In this document: piece by piece, positions 12,593-26,281 of the stretch | Layout: every line of letters begins with the position of its first letter | Position numbering within the stretch: the stretch's first letter is position 1 | Assembly (NCBI RefSeq): GCF_014898815.1 | Contig: NW_026515543.1 | Span: 2,604,001 to 2,668,000, forward strand | Reading direction: 5' to 3' | DNA length: 64,000 nucleotides | From: Panonychus citri | Taxonomy: Eukaryota; Arthropoda; Arachnida; Trombidiformes; Tetranychidae | Notes under the pieces: generated by a model | Told to the model about the DNA's origin: nothing | Seen by the model: only the letters and a program-made list of their open reading frames with translations | Databases searched by the model: none | Program-made: the position numbers and the translations under genes

Positions 12593-15500
12593 TAATAATA
12601 ATTGAGTTCACAGAAATAGAAGAAAAAAAAATAAAGGTAAATAGTAATAACTCATCGGAGGAAAAAGTAAGTTACTCGAGTTTAGATCAAAGTTCTAAGT
12701 GTTATTTTTTAATGGCTACGAAAAAGTTTTTACTGTCTCATGAAAAAATAAAGAAAAACTCATGATGATTATGATGAACGAAAAATTTATCAACCAAATG
12801 AAACTCATCATCATCTTAATCATCTTGTTAACTAACGTTTACTCTCTTTAATTTTTATGGATCAACTTTTTTTTTCTTCTTCGTCTTTACTTTTTAAATC
12901 ATTAAGAGAGCAACATTTTGAAACTTTTCTCATCTTCGCTTCAATTTCCTGATCATCAAACCATTTTATCAACTAATTGTCATCACAATCAACTTGATTA
13001 TTACACTTTTCGATTAATAATCATTTTCTTCTTCTAGCAAAAAAAAATCTTAAGAAACAAATAATAATAATAATAATCTAAATCAAAGTAATGAATTCGG
13101 TTCCAAAAAAAGTAAACTATCGCAACGATTAAATTGATTTTCGTTGCAACGAAAAACTCAAGTGTCGCCATCTAACGTTAAGCGTTTTATTCGTACGTTG
13201 TATTAGAAAATGATGATTGTTACTATTTCATTTTAATCGCAATTAACTTGACAAGTCACTTTTAATTAGTTTAGATTGTACAATGGTGGAATAATGGAAG
13301 AATGAGGAAAATTTGTCAATAAAAAAAGTTCATTTTCACAACGAATCAAAGCCAATAATTGCAAGTTAATCTTTTATATTGATTAGCTGATTATTGTCAC
13401 AATTAATCTGATACATTTTATCAATTTTCGATGTGATAAAATGATTCCTCTATTAATAAGGTCAAGGTGTATGCTTGAACATATATAGAGGGTGTTCCAT
13501 GGAAAAGTTAATTGTAAGTTCGAAGAAGGCAAGAAAAAAGTTCGAAAGCAAAAAAATCGTTCAAGATTTATTTATTTTCTATGTTGGTTTACTATCAATT
13601 TCGTTTAATGTCAAATATCATTCTTATTGTTTCTTAACTATAATACTCATTTCCTGATTTTCTAACCATCATTTTCATCCTTATAATCATTATCTTCATC
13701 TTATCTTACCTTGATATCTTCCTGTCTCTCTCTCTCTCTCTCTCTCTCTGTTTATCTTCCACCTACCCATTGATTATCCTCAATCTATTGTATTAATAAC
13801 AATTTCCCCTCGGGCACTTTACCATTTACAATAAAAGTAAGTGTGCTGTTCATATTATACCTAGAAATTGATAATAGATGAACAGAGTAAAATAAAAGAC
13901 AATAAATATATTTGCCTGAGAAACATGATAAAGTTCATGTTGATGATGAAAAAAAAACCAAACCAGAACATTGTTTCATGATAATCAATTGGCCATCAGA
14001 TTCAATGATAGGGATAAACAGACACACAAATGAAGTGAAAATAATTCAGGAAATATCATCTAAATCTACATGGAAATAGATTCATCATCAATATGTAAAA
14101 AAAAATAATATTAGATAAATAATATTACTACAATAATCTGGAATTGATTCCTTGAGCATTATTATAAATCTATCATGTTGATTACCTGAATCCAATAACA
14201 AGAAAAGGTAAATTGTTATCAGAAAACATAATCAATATTATATCAACGTATATATGAATCAAAGTGGATAAATGTTCAATAAAAACAGATATTGAAACAT
14301 TAATTTGTTTTCACTATTAAAGTGTTGTTATAATAAGTACAACAATCAGTTAATCATCAACTAACCCACCCATGATATTACAGGTAAGAAATTATCATAT
14401 GAATGAATATGATGATAATGATGATGAGAAACAAAAAAAAAATGATGAAAACCTTGAAAATGATGTTGATCCCTCATGCAACTTACCATCAACCTCGTTA
14501 TAATATCATCATGATCATCATCATGTTTTAAATGATGAAATAAAAGACACTTTTTTTTGGAATAATTTTTTTTCAGGTAACACACCCAATCCATGAAGAT
14601 AATCATCATCATCTTTATTTGTTTTTATCCTCGATTCATTCATTTCTTTTGCTTCTCAATGGTCTTTTATGTATATGAAATTTCATCAAGAATGAAAATA
14701 TTAGTTTATAGTAGAAAATGAAAAACATTTTCCAAGACTCAGCGAAAGAGATTTCATCATGATGTTACTCATCATGATGCTGTTGAAATGAGATTCTCAA
14801 TCAAGATGATGATGATGATGATTAAATGATGATAATGTGTGACAATACAATGGATAACACTCCTTGACCCATTCACAATCAAGGTTATCAATTCTGGCTC
14901 AGAATCTCAATTTTATCATGGAAACTAATTTACTTTTGTTTTGTTATTTTTTTTTCATCAGAACTTTTTTTTCAATATCAACCATGCATATCAATATATT
15001 ATTATTATTATTAAGTTTCACTGATTGAGTTTCATAATCAATTGCTAATTTTTTGTTACCATGAAATATATTTTTTAATATATTATGGGTCAGTTGGTCA
15101 GTTTACCAGATCATTTAATGACCATCATCACTTATTAAACAAAAGGTAAAATTATCAAGGGTCTGATAATAATAATGGTCAAGAGAAACAATAACAATTT
15201 AAGAGTAACAATTAACTGACAATCAATATGAATTTCAAGTGTTCATTGATATCAATTGTTTGTGATTAACTGGTTATGATGACTGATTGTTGATCATATT
15301 TGATTGATTGTTGGTGACAAACATTTGAATCGCAATCATTTACCCGCTAGATTTTTGAAATAATCAAAATTTTCACTTTTTCTTTCAATATTATCATTAA
15401 TTTTATCCAATTTAATCATGATAATTGTTCATATGTATTTGTATGGTTTTTGATTGTTAGTCTGATTTTTTAATTTACTTTTAATCTGGTTCATTATTCA

Positions 15501-16487
15501 TCTCACTCATCGTCATCCTAAGCTAATTGTTTACCAATTGATTTGACAATTTATGGTTAAATTATTTGTGTGTGTACAAGTTTCTGGTAAGTTAATTGTT
15601 GTCTAATTGTTAATAATAATAAGCTCGGTTGGTAGGGTTAATCAATTCAGTTTATTGGTTTCATATACATGAAATCAAATGGTTTCCAGTTTGATTTGTA
15701 TTTTTGCTTAATTGTTGGACAATTAACTAACCTTGGACAAGGACTGAATACAAATTTAGTTATTATTATCAACAATCAATATAATCAAATATTGATGATG
15801 ATGATAATAATAACAACAATTAACGTCATTTAAAGTTAAATATCAAGATTATTTGCCTTGATTGTTGTTGATTATCATGATATCAATTTTATTTGAGCCT
15901 TTATTGAATACTAATTGTTTGGCTTTAATCATTTCCAATTATGATTTAGATGAAACCATTTATTTTTATTGATTCTAATTTCATTTGATAATTTAAATTT
16001 AGTCCAAATTTTTTGGTTAATTAACTTTTTTCTTGTAATAGTATCTGGATTTAATCAAGAAATTTAATTTTCATCAATCTGTTAAATTAATCTATCCTTG
16101 ATTGTAGCTCTTGGGCAAAGCAACAATTAACTTTAACCAAGAAAAATTAATTTAGTAAATGTAAAAATTGATGAATCAATTTGTTGTCTCTTATTTTTTT
16201 TTCAATATTAAAAAAAAATCAAACTAATTGATTAATTCAGATTTCTCATCTAGATTAACACAATTAAACCTTGACCTATTGATTTGAGTTAAATGAAACC
16301 ATTGATTAACAACAATCAAGGTAATCATCAGAAAAATTTACAATCAGATTAAATTGTCAATGATAATCAATGTTTCTCTTAACCATTTTATCAATATAAC
16401 AACAATTAAGGAGGTCAAATTTTCACCAATTGATTGTTAGATATGAAAATAATAACTAAACTACTTTAACCATTTTAATTAACTCAC
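12593..16487. other. AT-rich non-coding stretch
   Basis: No supported gene. It contains a GC-richer patch at about 13,110-13,200 with a CTCF-like word and a short inverted repeat (CGCAACGAT / TCGTTGC), and a (CT)n tract at about 13,723-13,749. Open frames at 12,535-12,765, 13,475-13,657 and on the minus strand at 14,361-14,612 are low-complexity or chance frames. Confidence 0.5.
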
Positions 16488-16840
16488 ATTTGGTTGAGCA
16501 TTTTCTTGATTGTTAATTGTGATTGTAGATGATGATGATGAGCATATTGAAGATGATATTAAGATGGCTGATGCTGAGGTTGAGCTTTTGATGACATGAT
16601 TAGTTGACCAATTGTGATGGTCATCATGTTGTTGTTGTTGTTGGTCACCTTTAACCTGATAGTTGTGACGGTGGTAAGAGGGTGAAACTTTGGTGAATGT
16701 TGGTTCATGGTGTTGGGTCAACTGGTCAGCCGATGAAAGGCTTGAGGGACAACACTCGGCCCGATTAAGGTCAACATTAGACGGGAAAGAAGCTGGACCC
16801 GTGCTTGCTTTTTGCAGACACCATTCAATAAGTGACAACA
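16488..16840 (-). CDS. Possible exon of unknown minus-strand gene (117 codons)
   Basis: This patch is distinctly GC-richer (especially 16,660-16,815) than its surroundings. On the minus strand one frame is open from before a possible acceptor (TTTTTTCACTAAAAG) to a donor AAAT|GTGAGT. The peptide includes LIEWCLQKASTGPASFPSN and then a Gln/His/Ser-rich tail. Entry phase is 1 and exit phase is 0, the same as the 38-nt exon at 20,924-20,961, so it could be an alternative to it. A shorter plus-strand frame (16,690-16,908) overlaps, so the strand is uncertain. I do not recognise the product. Confidence 0.3.
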
Positions 16841-19800
16841 CTTTTAGTGAAAAAATTGTAACCAAAAAAAGTGATACTTTCCCACCGGGTAAAAGATTTT
16901 CAATTTAAAAACAAACCCCCAATCAAATTAGAGAAAAAGTTGATTATCGTTAAAACGATGATCGATAAATCATTCATCCAGATTATCGGATTAACAAATA
17001 GGTCTCTTGAAAAAGAAGCAACTTTTTAAATCAATATAACATCAAATTGGAAAACAATTTGTTGTAACTTTTCCAGGTAAAGATACACACACACATATAT
17101 GAACAATCAGTTGATTGTTCAACAATTAGTTGAGCAGATTAGTTGGAATTAATTGTTGATGATTTTACAGAAAAAAAAGACGATTAACTTTTCCCTAATC
17201 AAAAGAAGACGATGATTATCATGATTATGATATTAGAACAAAGGTAGAAAAAAAAATTCGATGAAATTTTCTTAAATTTTGTTCTGAAAATGATGAGATT
17301 CGAGAATCTATTAGAAAATTGAAACTAATTGGTTATTATTAATACGAAAAGAATATTATTCAGATGATAAAATAGTCGATGATGAATATGAAAAGGATGA
17401 AGATGATGTGAATACCTGTGTAGATATTTTCCTCGAAAAAAGGTAAAAGTGAGATGATGAAAAATTCAGCTCACTCAGAATCAGAATCAGCGCAGGTCAA
17501 CATGACATGAGAATATCACAATAATAGTGATAGAAAAAAAAACTATAATTTTGATTGGATGAATCATATTATCTACATTCTTACCTGAATTCATATATTC
17601 ATCACCATGATCACCATGAAATTCAAACAAGTTCATCAATCATTTGATCCTTAATCAAGATATTCCAACGGAATTGTAACTTATCCTCATTAAGAAAGTT
17701 CGAAATGTAACTTTTTCCCGCCTTATCTTGAAATTCTAAATGTTATCATCTTACCTGTCATCTTCCTCTTTATTATCATCGAGAATATGATCTTTATTAA
17801 TAATCTCAAAGACATGATATCTTTTTCTTAAAGATATATAAATAACTTTGTTTTTCTATCAAATTTCAAGTTTGTATCTTGAATTTCATGTTATCGTATC
17901 TCTCACCATGAAACACCCTGTGAACATTGAGATAAACAAAAAGTGACTTTGTTAACCTGGACACGATTTTTTCTCACCACTGGTCAATTGAATCAGATGG
18001 ACATTGATCCAATAAATGTAATATATCCTATCACCATGTTATCCCATGAAAACTTTTTCACTTATTCATCATCAACGAATCATGGTAATTATATGAATGA
18101 CATGAAAAAAAAAGGTTAACATGTAATTTTCATCATGATAAACATGTTAACCTAATGTACATGAGAATCTGAATATAATCTGGTTTCATTTCAATTCATT
18201 AATCAATAAAGAAACAAAATATTAATACATTCACAGTTTAATTCAATACAATTTACTGTTAATCTGATTGTTGAATATTTATTATAACAATTAAACTCTC
18301 ACTTTCATGGAAACGTTTGATTTAACTGTGATTATAATTTCTTCATCAATTTTGTGTTAAGATTCTGATGGAAAATCATTGATTATCATGTGATAACAAT
18401 TATATAAGATGATCAAGATGATTAACCAAAACAATCAAATTAAATTGTGAACCTCACCCAATGATAATAATACAACAATCTGATAATACACACACACTTA
18501 AAGTTAATCACAATTAGATAAGAAAATTTTAGTTTTAATCAACAACAAACCCAAAATGTTTAACAGTCAAGATAATCAAATTTGATTGTAAACTCGTTAA
18601 TTGTGAATCAACGTACTAATCAAACAGGTAAACCAGCAAAAAGTAAAAGTGTAAAAAAAGTTAATGGTTTATGAAGATAAAAAAAAACTTCACTAATCAG
18701 TAAATCATCAAATGGATTTACGATTATTATATTTTGGTAGGGAAAAAAGTGGAAACAATTAACTTTTGATTGGAAGGAAAATTATTAATTATATTCATTG
18801 GATCCTCGTTTTCAGTTAGATTGAAGGTGATGAGAGGGTCAACAGTAAATTTGTTGACCATCAAAATGATTATAATGATCAACGAGCTTTCACTTGGAGA
18901 GGGAAAAAAGTTCTGGTCATCAAAAACTGACCACAAATATGAAACAGGAACCACTTACTTAACTTATCATCCTCATCATCATCATGACTTTCATCATTAT
19001 CACCAGAAAATTATCATTTACCTTTCATAATCATGAGAATAGCAACTTAACTGTCAACGTCTTAAAAAAACTTTTTTTTCTAACAGAAAATTAATTCCCT
19101 TACCTTAGCATTTCCTATTCATTAATCATGAAAACCTCATGAATATTAACCGTTCATATTATCACACGATTTTTCATCATCATCATCATCATCATCATCA
19201 CCATCATCTTAATCATTATCATCTTAAAGATAATGACCTGAAAGTGAAAATAAGTTTGTTATGTCAACTACCGTTTCCTTATTATTATCACCATCTAGCC
19301 AATGTCCATCAACTGACCATTCAACAAAAGGAAACCAGTTATATAAATATAATAACCTCTATGGCGATAACAATAATAATAAAAGGTAATAATGATAATA
19401 TCAGTGGACAAGGGTCAGTTTAAAATATTCATTCATGACTATCAACTAACAATGAACTTGAAATACCAACAATATCATGAGCGTTTTTTTTCATATTGAA
19501 TTGTAATATAGTTAATAGCAAATTCATGTCCATTTGATTGTTAATTATCCTGATCCTTCCACATGATGATGATTGTCCAAATTATCAAGATACTAATTTG
19601 AAAAGTGAAAGAAAAATTCAATTGCATTTGCATGACATGAAAATCACTTATTGTTATCACATCAAAGGAACAACGTTATCAAAAAGATCAACAATTAGAT
19701 CTAATTGTTTGTAATTAATTTGATTGTTTACTGTTGATGAAAGCAGAAAATGATTAAGTTGCTCATCAATTTCTTATTAGATTGAAGAAAAAAAATAAAT

Positions 19801-20923
19801 ACAACCAATGGAATCAGATTGTTTATTCCCATTGAGAAAATTGTGATGGAAAAAAAGTTCCGTTATTATTTTTCATGTTGAAGAAAAAATTGAGATTCAG
19901 AATTTACTCAGTTCTCATTTTCTTATTGATTCAGCAAGAAAAATATAAAAAAAAAGATGACGATGAAAACAGTTTTTTATTACTTTTCCATCATCATCTT
20001 CATTAGCATCCAATGGGGTGAGGTTGGTGCATAAACTTTGCCTGGTTAAATTATCTAATCAGCGGATTAGATGATAAAAAAATGCTCAATTGATAATCAT
20101 CATGATAACTTTAACTTTGTAGATTCAATTTATTACTTTTCATCAGAGGATTTTTTTTACCTAATCGTCTTCCATGTATATAAAATATATCATCATGATT
20201 ATCCTCTTAATCATCATCTTCCTCGTCATTATCCTTCCTGATCTTTTCCTCATCCTCATCCTATTTAATGTCCCATAAAAAAAGATAACTTTTCAACCTC
20301 ACATTTGAATTACATGGAAACAAACAAATAAAAATCATTCAAAGATATCAAATCAATTTGAAAACAGGTCAATTGAATATATTATCATATTAATATGAGA
20401 TTATCTTTATCCCTCATCTCTCATCCTAATCATCTTACAACATCTCATTTCAATCGTCTATGGATTCCCTTTGTAATAAGACTCTAATTGTTACCGATTG
20501 ACCTACTGGTTCATTTCCCTTCATTTCTTGTTTGTTTACTTGTTTACTGTCCAGAACTGACCAATACCTATGCTTATTTAATCATCATCTTCATCTTCAT
20601 TACCTATCATTAGTTTTTATCTTCATCTCCTCGTAAATTGATGTCATACATATAATATTATATTTCAATTTGATGACCATCAAAATGACCAATAAGATTA
20701 TGATGATTACTTTTCAATGGTCAATAATTTATTTCCACATCATTAAAGTTTTATTATTTTGATGAAAAAAAAAGAGCAAAAGTTTAAAATTAAAAGTTTC
20801 AATTGCAATTAAGAATTACTGTTTACTATTATTAAAATGACATTCGATGGTTGTGATTATGATTAATTGAGAATTCATTGGATAATTTAAAGGTAGAAAA
20901 TTAATCTTAATTAGCTTAATTAC
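16841..20923. other. AT-rich non-coding stretch with (CAT)n tracts
   Basis: No supported gene. A (CAT)n tract at about 19,172-19,203 creates a poly-His open frame that I take as repeat translation. Overlapping frames at 18,727-19,030 on both strands lack convincing splice sites. Confidence 0.5.
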
Positions 20924-20961
20924 CTTTCGATGAAAGTAACTGTACATTCGCATGGTTTCAT
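20924..20961 (-). CDS. Micro-exon (38 nt) of an unidentified minus-strand gene
   Basis: On the minus strand a very strong acceptor (a long T/C tract ending CTCCCCCATAG) precedes 38 nt and a donor AAAG|GTAATT. Read in phase 1, it gives ETMRMYSYFHRK, with the first codon completed by the previous exon. Its entry phase matches the exit of the exon at 28,577-28,645 (giving Asp at the junction), and its exit phase 0 matches the exon at 7,942-8,067. The splice sites are the main evidence; the exon is too short to identify the protein. Confidence 0.4.
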
Positions 20962-23900
20962 CTATGGGGGAGAAAAGAAAAAGAAAATTAAAAAACAATT
21001 AGTAAACAATTAAGAGAAAGTTTCGTTGATAATTTAGTTGATTGTGGTTCCAATTATTTTACTTTTACTTGATCAAAGTTAATTTACTGTTATTTTTAAT
21101 TAAATCACTTTATTTTTCTGATCATCATCGTCTTGATACACAAATAGATTGTGATTATTAAATAACAACAATTAAGGTGAAAAAAGTTTCCAAAAGTTTG
21201 AAAAGTTTGAAAAGGGTTAACCATGATTAACTGATTGTTTAAGGTTGATTAAGATGGGAAAGTTAATATATCTAATATGTTGATTAACTAATATTATATT
21301 TCATGCTGTTAATTTGGAGCCAATCAAACATAAATCATCAACAATCAACATGATTATCATCATGGTTAACATGTTGATCAACATGATTAAAGTAAAGGGG
21401 AAAGTGAGGCCTGAACAATTTAACCTAATTAACTTTTCACTAATTCTGAAATTAACTTTTTCCCAAATTCAACATTTCTATTATCATCTTAATCATAACA
21501 ATCTAATAAACAACGAAAAGCATTTTGATTGGATTAACAATCATATCAACAATTAGGAGATTATCAATTTGATTGTTTAAAGTAATCAACTTGAAACAAT
21601 TGATTGAAAAACTGCCAGAGTTGATTGTGGACTTTTCTAAATTGTCAACGATTTACAATCGACGATTTAAAATACTAATTGTAATTGAAATTGTCTTAAT
21701 TGTTTAAATCGTTACAATAAGAAATAATAAATTGATAAACGCCAACGTTAATTGTTTGGATACAATTAATTTAATCGTAAGATTGATTTAAATTAATGGT
21801 ATTTACAACCAACGCTAACCTAATTGTTAACAATTAATTTGTATTCTCTTGATAATAATGAGACAATAAGGAAATTGTCAGATATACTGATCATCAAGAA
21901 AAATTGAATAAACAATCAAAATAATCAGTTAATTGTTGGTGATTGGGCAGTGATTTGATTGCAATTAACAAGTAACAATCAAATAAACAAATAAAAAACA
22001 ATGGAAACAATTTAAAAAGTTGAACAACTTTTTGAAACAACTATTAATAGGAAATAGTGTATATTTGTGAAACAATCAATAAATTGTTAACCAAAATAAT
22101 GATAATACAATGTATTAGTTAATTGTCACGAAATATAATTTAGATATCATCGGACTGATATCCCAAATGATTAACGATCACAATTAAAAAGTAAACATTA
22201 AATGATTTCCTTTTTCTTTTGCTTAACCAAAATGAGCATTTTGTTGATTGTGAATGTTAATTGTTGTTGATTATATTATTACGTGTGTTTAAATTGTTAT
22301 ATCAGTTTACAAGATAATTTCTTGTTACTGATTGTGATCAACAATCAACATCTATTATTAATCAACGTTGATTTGTTAATGAGTTTATTCATCTCTTGAT
22401 TTGATTTGATTTCAATTCATTTTTATTTTTTCATTGTCTTTATCATTGGTTAACATCAGAAAGTGATTATGGTTTTCATGTTGTTAATTGTTGACTGTTA
22501 ATCATTAACATAATGATTAGTTTATTATCATCATTTGTGTTCAGACGTGCGAACCATCAGAATCTTAATTGTTACCTATGTTTTGGTTTTTAATTGTTGA
22601 TTATAATACTGTTTGTGTGGCTCATTTAGATTCAATATCATGATTAACAATCAATTTCAACTTGATAATTAACTTTTTTTGTTTCCTAATTTATGACTGG
22701 TGACATTTGTATTTACTTGTTGTTGTTGTTGTTTATTGGTTACAATTGACTAATCAACAAACAATCAAGTTCAACAGTCACAATCAACTTTAATTGTAGT
22801 GATTGTGTTGATCAAGCAAAAAGTGTTGATCATTTAAGTTAAATTATTATGAGAAAGGAAAAACAATTTTGAAAACTTTTAAATTGTTTGATTAAGTTTC
22901 GAGTTGATTAAACTAAATTAAAAGTGATTCCATTTCCTGACTTGTTAATTAAGATAATCAACTAATTCAATTTGGATTAAAGAAAATGATTTAAATTTTA
23001 CTTCTCTAATTACAATCAGGAGGGGGTTTAATCATCATCTTCTTAATCAGTTTGATTAAAATCAAGCCCATCCTGATCATCCCTTTAAACTTTAATTATA
23101 TTAAATTGTGATTTATAAACAACAACAACAAATGCTAATAATAAATCATCACAATTAGATGATATTATTTTCATCAATCTAAATCACAATGATGATCATC
23201 ATTATGATTAACTAATCTGATTAAGGGTGAAAGTTAATTAACACTTGAAGTCTTGATATATAATAAGTATAAGCTTTTAGATTGTTATTATTATCCCAAC
23301 AATCAAATTTAATCCAATTGTAAGATAAGTAACCTTGAAAGTTGAAGAAAAAAAAATCCTAATTGTTACAATGAAAAGTTAATTGTGGATAATGGAAGCA
23401 ATTTAGATGCATTTAATTGCGTTAAATGTATAATTTGATTAAACTTTTCAGATGGTTAATATACTATTACAACAATCAACAGGGAAACTGAATCATAATC
23501 GACAAAATTTTTCAACTTTTTTCTTCTCATTCTAATTTAACTTTATCATCGTCTGAGCTTGGTTTCCGGTTGAACCATGAAAAAGGAAAACACTTGAAAC
23601 CGGAAGATGAAAAGTTGATATGATTTCATTTTAAGAATTGAGAATCCTGAATGATTATAATTGATTCTGATTCATGATGATGGGCAAAAAAATAGTTGAT
23701 ATTCATTTAATAAGGTTAACCATTCATGATGTTGGTGAAATTGAGTTCAGAACTTTATCTGATTAATGATTAATTTGGAGAATTAATTTTGACTAAATCG
23801 TTATTATTACTTTTTTGATGACGATTAGTTTCTGTTGTTTCAATCAACAGATGAAGAAGATAAAAAAAAAGTTTCTAATTGATTATTATCTTGATTCAAC

Positions 23901-26234
23901 ATCAGAATATTAATTTTTCTTCATCTCCATTCAGATTTTCATGATAATTGATTGAAAGAAAAACAAAAGTTTCTCTTATTTATCTTAAAAATTGTCAATT
24001 CTTTGATTAACTTGTAATTAGGTTGGTTAATTATCATTTTAAATCATCAGTTAGTGATAAAAATCAATGACAGGCTCATGTTTTCTGAGTCTGATAAATC
24101 ACCATGAATCTGAAACCGAATCTATTAGTTCAGTTTTATTGGAAACGAAACTTTTTTTTCAAAGTTTCGAGAAAAAAAAAATTCCAATTCTGATATTATC
24201 CTAAACTAAGAATCTCTTTCTGATTAATTTTCACATCGTAATCATTTAAATGATAATAATAATTTCCTTTCCCATAAGTTGATTGTAATTACTTTTTAAT
24301 GCTCAATCAATAATCAACAATGTCCATTCTTTGAGAGAGTAACAATCATGATTATCATGACAATGATCAAGATGATGACACTATGGTGATGACCTTATTC
24401 ACCCAAATAAAGTGAGTGCGGGATTAAATTGCGATGAATTAATCAGCAAACAATAAGGATAATCTGATTTATGGAAATGAATAAAATTCATTTCATCAAA
24501 ATCTATTGAAAAAACTTTTCATGGTAATCAGCTGATTGTGATGACATTGTCATCGACGATTAAACCTTAATTGAGTTACTTAAAATGGGAAATTGTCAAA
24601 CAATCAAAGTTTCATGATTTTATGAGTCGGGATCTCGGTTTTAATGTGAAAATCAATCAAATCCACTTTTCATCACAATCAAAATTGATTATTACAATTT
24701 TTGGATTTGATTTAAATGGCGTCAAGAATAAGATGACGATGATTATATAATTTATTAACGATTTACAATTTGATGACAAAATAATAACAGAATTTTTCTC
24801 ATGATAGAAGAGGAAAAATAGTTTTCTTTTATTTTCTATTCTTATTCAATACTATTCACTAAATCAACACGAACATGAGATAAATTCAGTTGTTATTCAT
24901 CAAGAATATATAAATCTCCATCTAAGGATAACGGTAAATTTGGTCAATGAACTCGTCACATTGGTTGTTAACATGATTCATTTCAGGGGAAGTTCTGAAA
25001 AAACAACTGAATAGAAAAAAGCAACTCAACATTCATTGAAACTCAAACAACAATTACACGTTAATCTATTATCGTGAGATTAACCAATTAAATCTTAATC
25101 CAATTGCAAAAGAAGTAAAAAGTTTCTCTCCATAATTGATTAATGTAAATCAATGATTCTCATGAAAATCATTACAATTAACTGATCAACAACAACTACA
25201 GTTATTTTCATGTTATTTATTGTCATTGATTTACCCACAATTAACTCAATTGAAAGTAATAGTAACAAGCTGATTTACTAATCATCAATAGTCATTAATA
25301 GATTTGGAAAAGTTAATCATAATCATCATGATGATTGAGGAAACAATTTAAGATTCACTTTTTTTCTGGATTAACAATATGACTTTTTTTTTGCTGCTTC
25401 TTTGAATATCTTATTGTGTATATGTGATTTAAATTGTAATCAATTTAAATTGATTATGTTAATGTTTATCAGACATAATGAAAGGTTCGTGATTAAGTCT
25501 AATCTTGAAACTGATTATCCCATGAATTTAAAGGTAAATCCACTAATTATAATCATCTAATCATCGTCATTTTCAGTTGATAATTAACTTTATTCAGTAT
25601 TGTTGATCATCGGTTGGCAATTCATTCCTGTAACCATGATTAGTACTCAGGCAAATGTCCTTAGTTAACCTTGTAATTAGAGGTTGAAATTAACTTGTAC
25701 CTGAGATCAAAGATGATGAAGATGAGGATGAGGATGAAAAAGAAAAAATTTTCTTCTTCTCTATGGTTACACCTTGATTTTTTTCTAAATTTCTTTTTTT
25801 CCTCATCACCATCATCACCATCATGATGAACTGTACTTTCTGATTCTTAATTTAGTTTCAATGATTACTGTCAACTTGGAACTAAATTAAACATGATAAA
25901 CATTTAAATTCATCATTCATATTAAATTTAGTGACATTTTTATATTAGTCGATTAATTAATCATCACTTTTGATTAGGAACAATCAGTAATCATGATTAG
26001 TTATTATTATTTTTCCTTTTATTTGTATTATTTAAGTTACATTGATTGTTTTCATTGATTGTTGTCTGTTGGACTTTAATTAACTGAAAACTGTAATTTA
26101 ATCTAATTTGATTGTTGTTGATGCTTTTCATCAATCTCCTTTTGCTTCACTAATCAATCATCATCCATGACAATCAAATCAACCTTGTTGATCATCTTCA
26201 TCTTCATCTCCATTATAATTCATTGTCACATCTT

Positions 26235-26281
<47 letters not shown>

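Noticed and set aside
12535..12765. 76-codon open frame after the tandem duplication
   Set aside because: It starts at a non-ATG codon and runs through the GA tract and low-complexity Lys/Ser sequence; no support.
18727..19030. Overlapping open frames on both strands
   Set aside because: Neither strand has convincing splice sites or codon pattern, and both peptides look like chance frames.
19139..19423. 94-codon open frame with a poly-His run
   Set aside because: It is a translation of a (CAT)n microsatellite followed by A/T-rich sequence, with no splice sites or family features.
26237..26278. Microsatellites considered as CRISPR or satellite arrays
   Set aside because: They are plain dinucleotide repeats without spacers; the window is eukaryotic.
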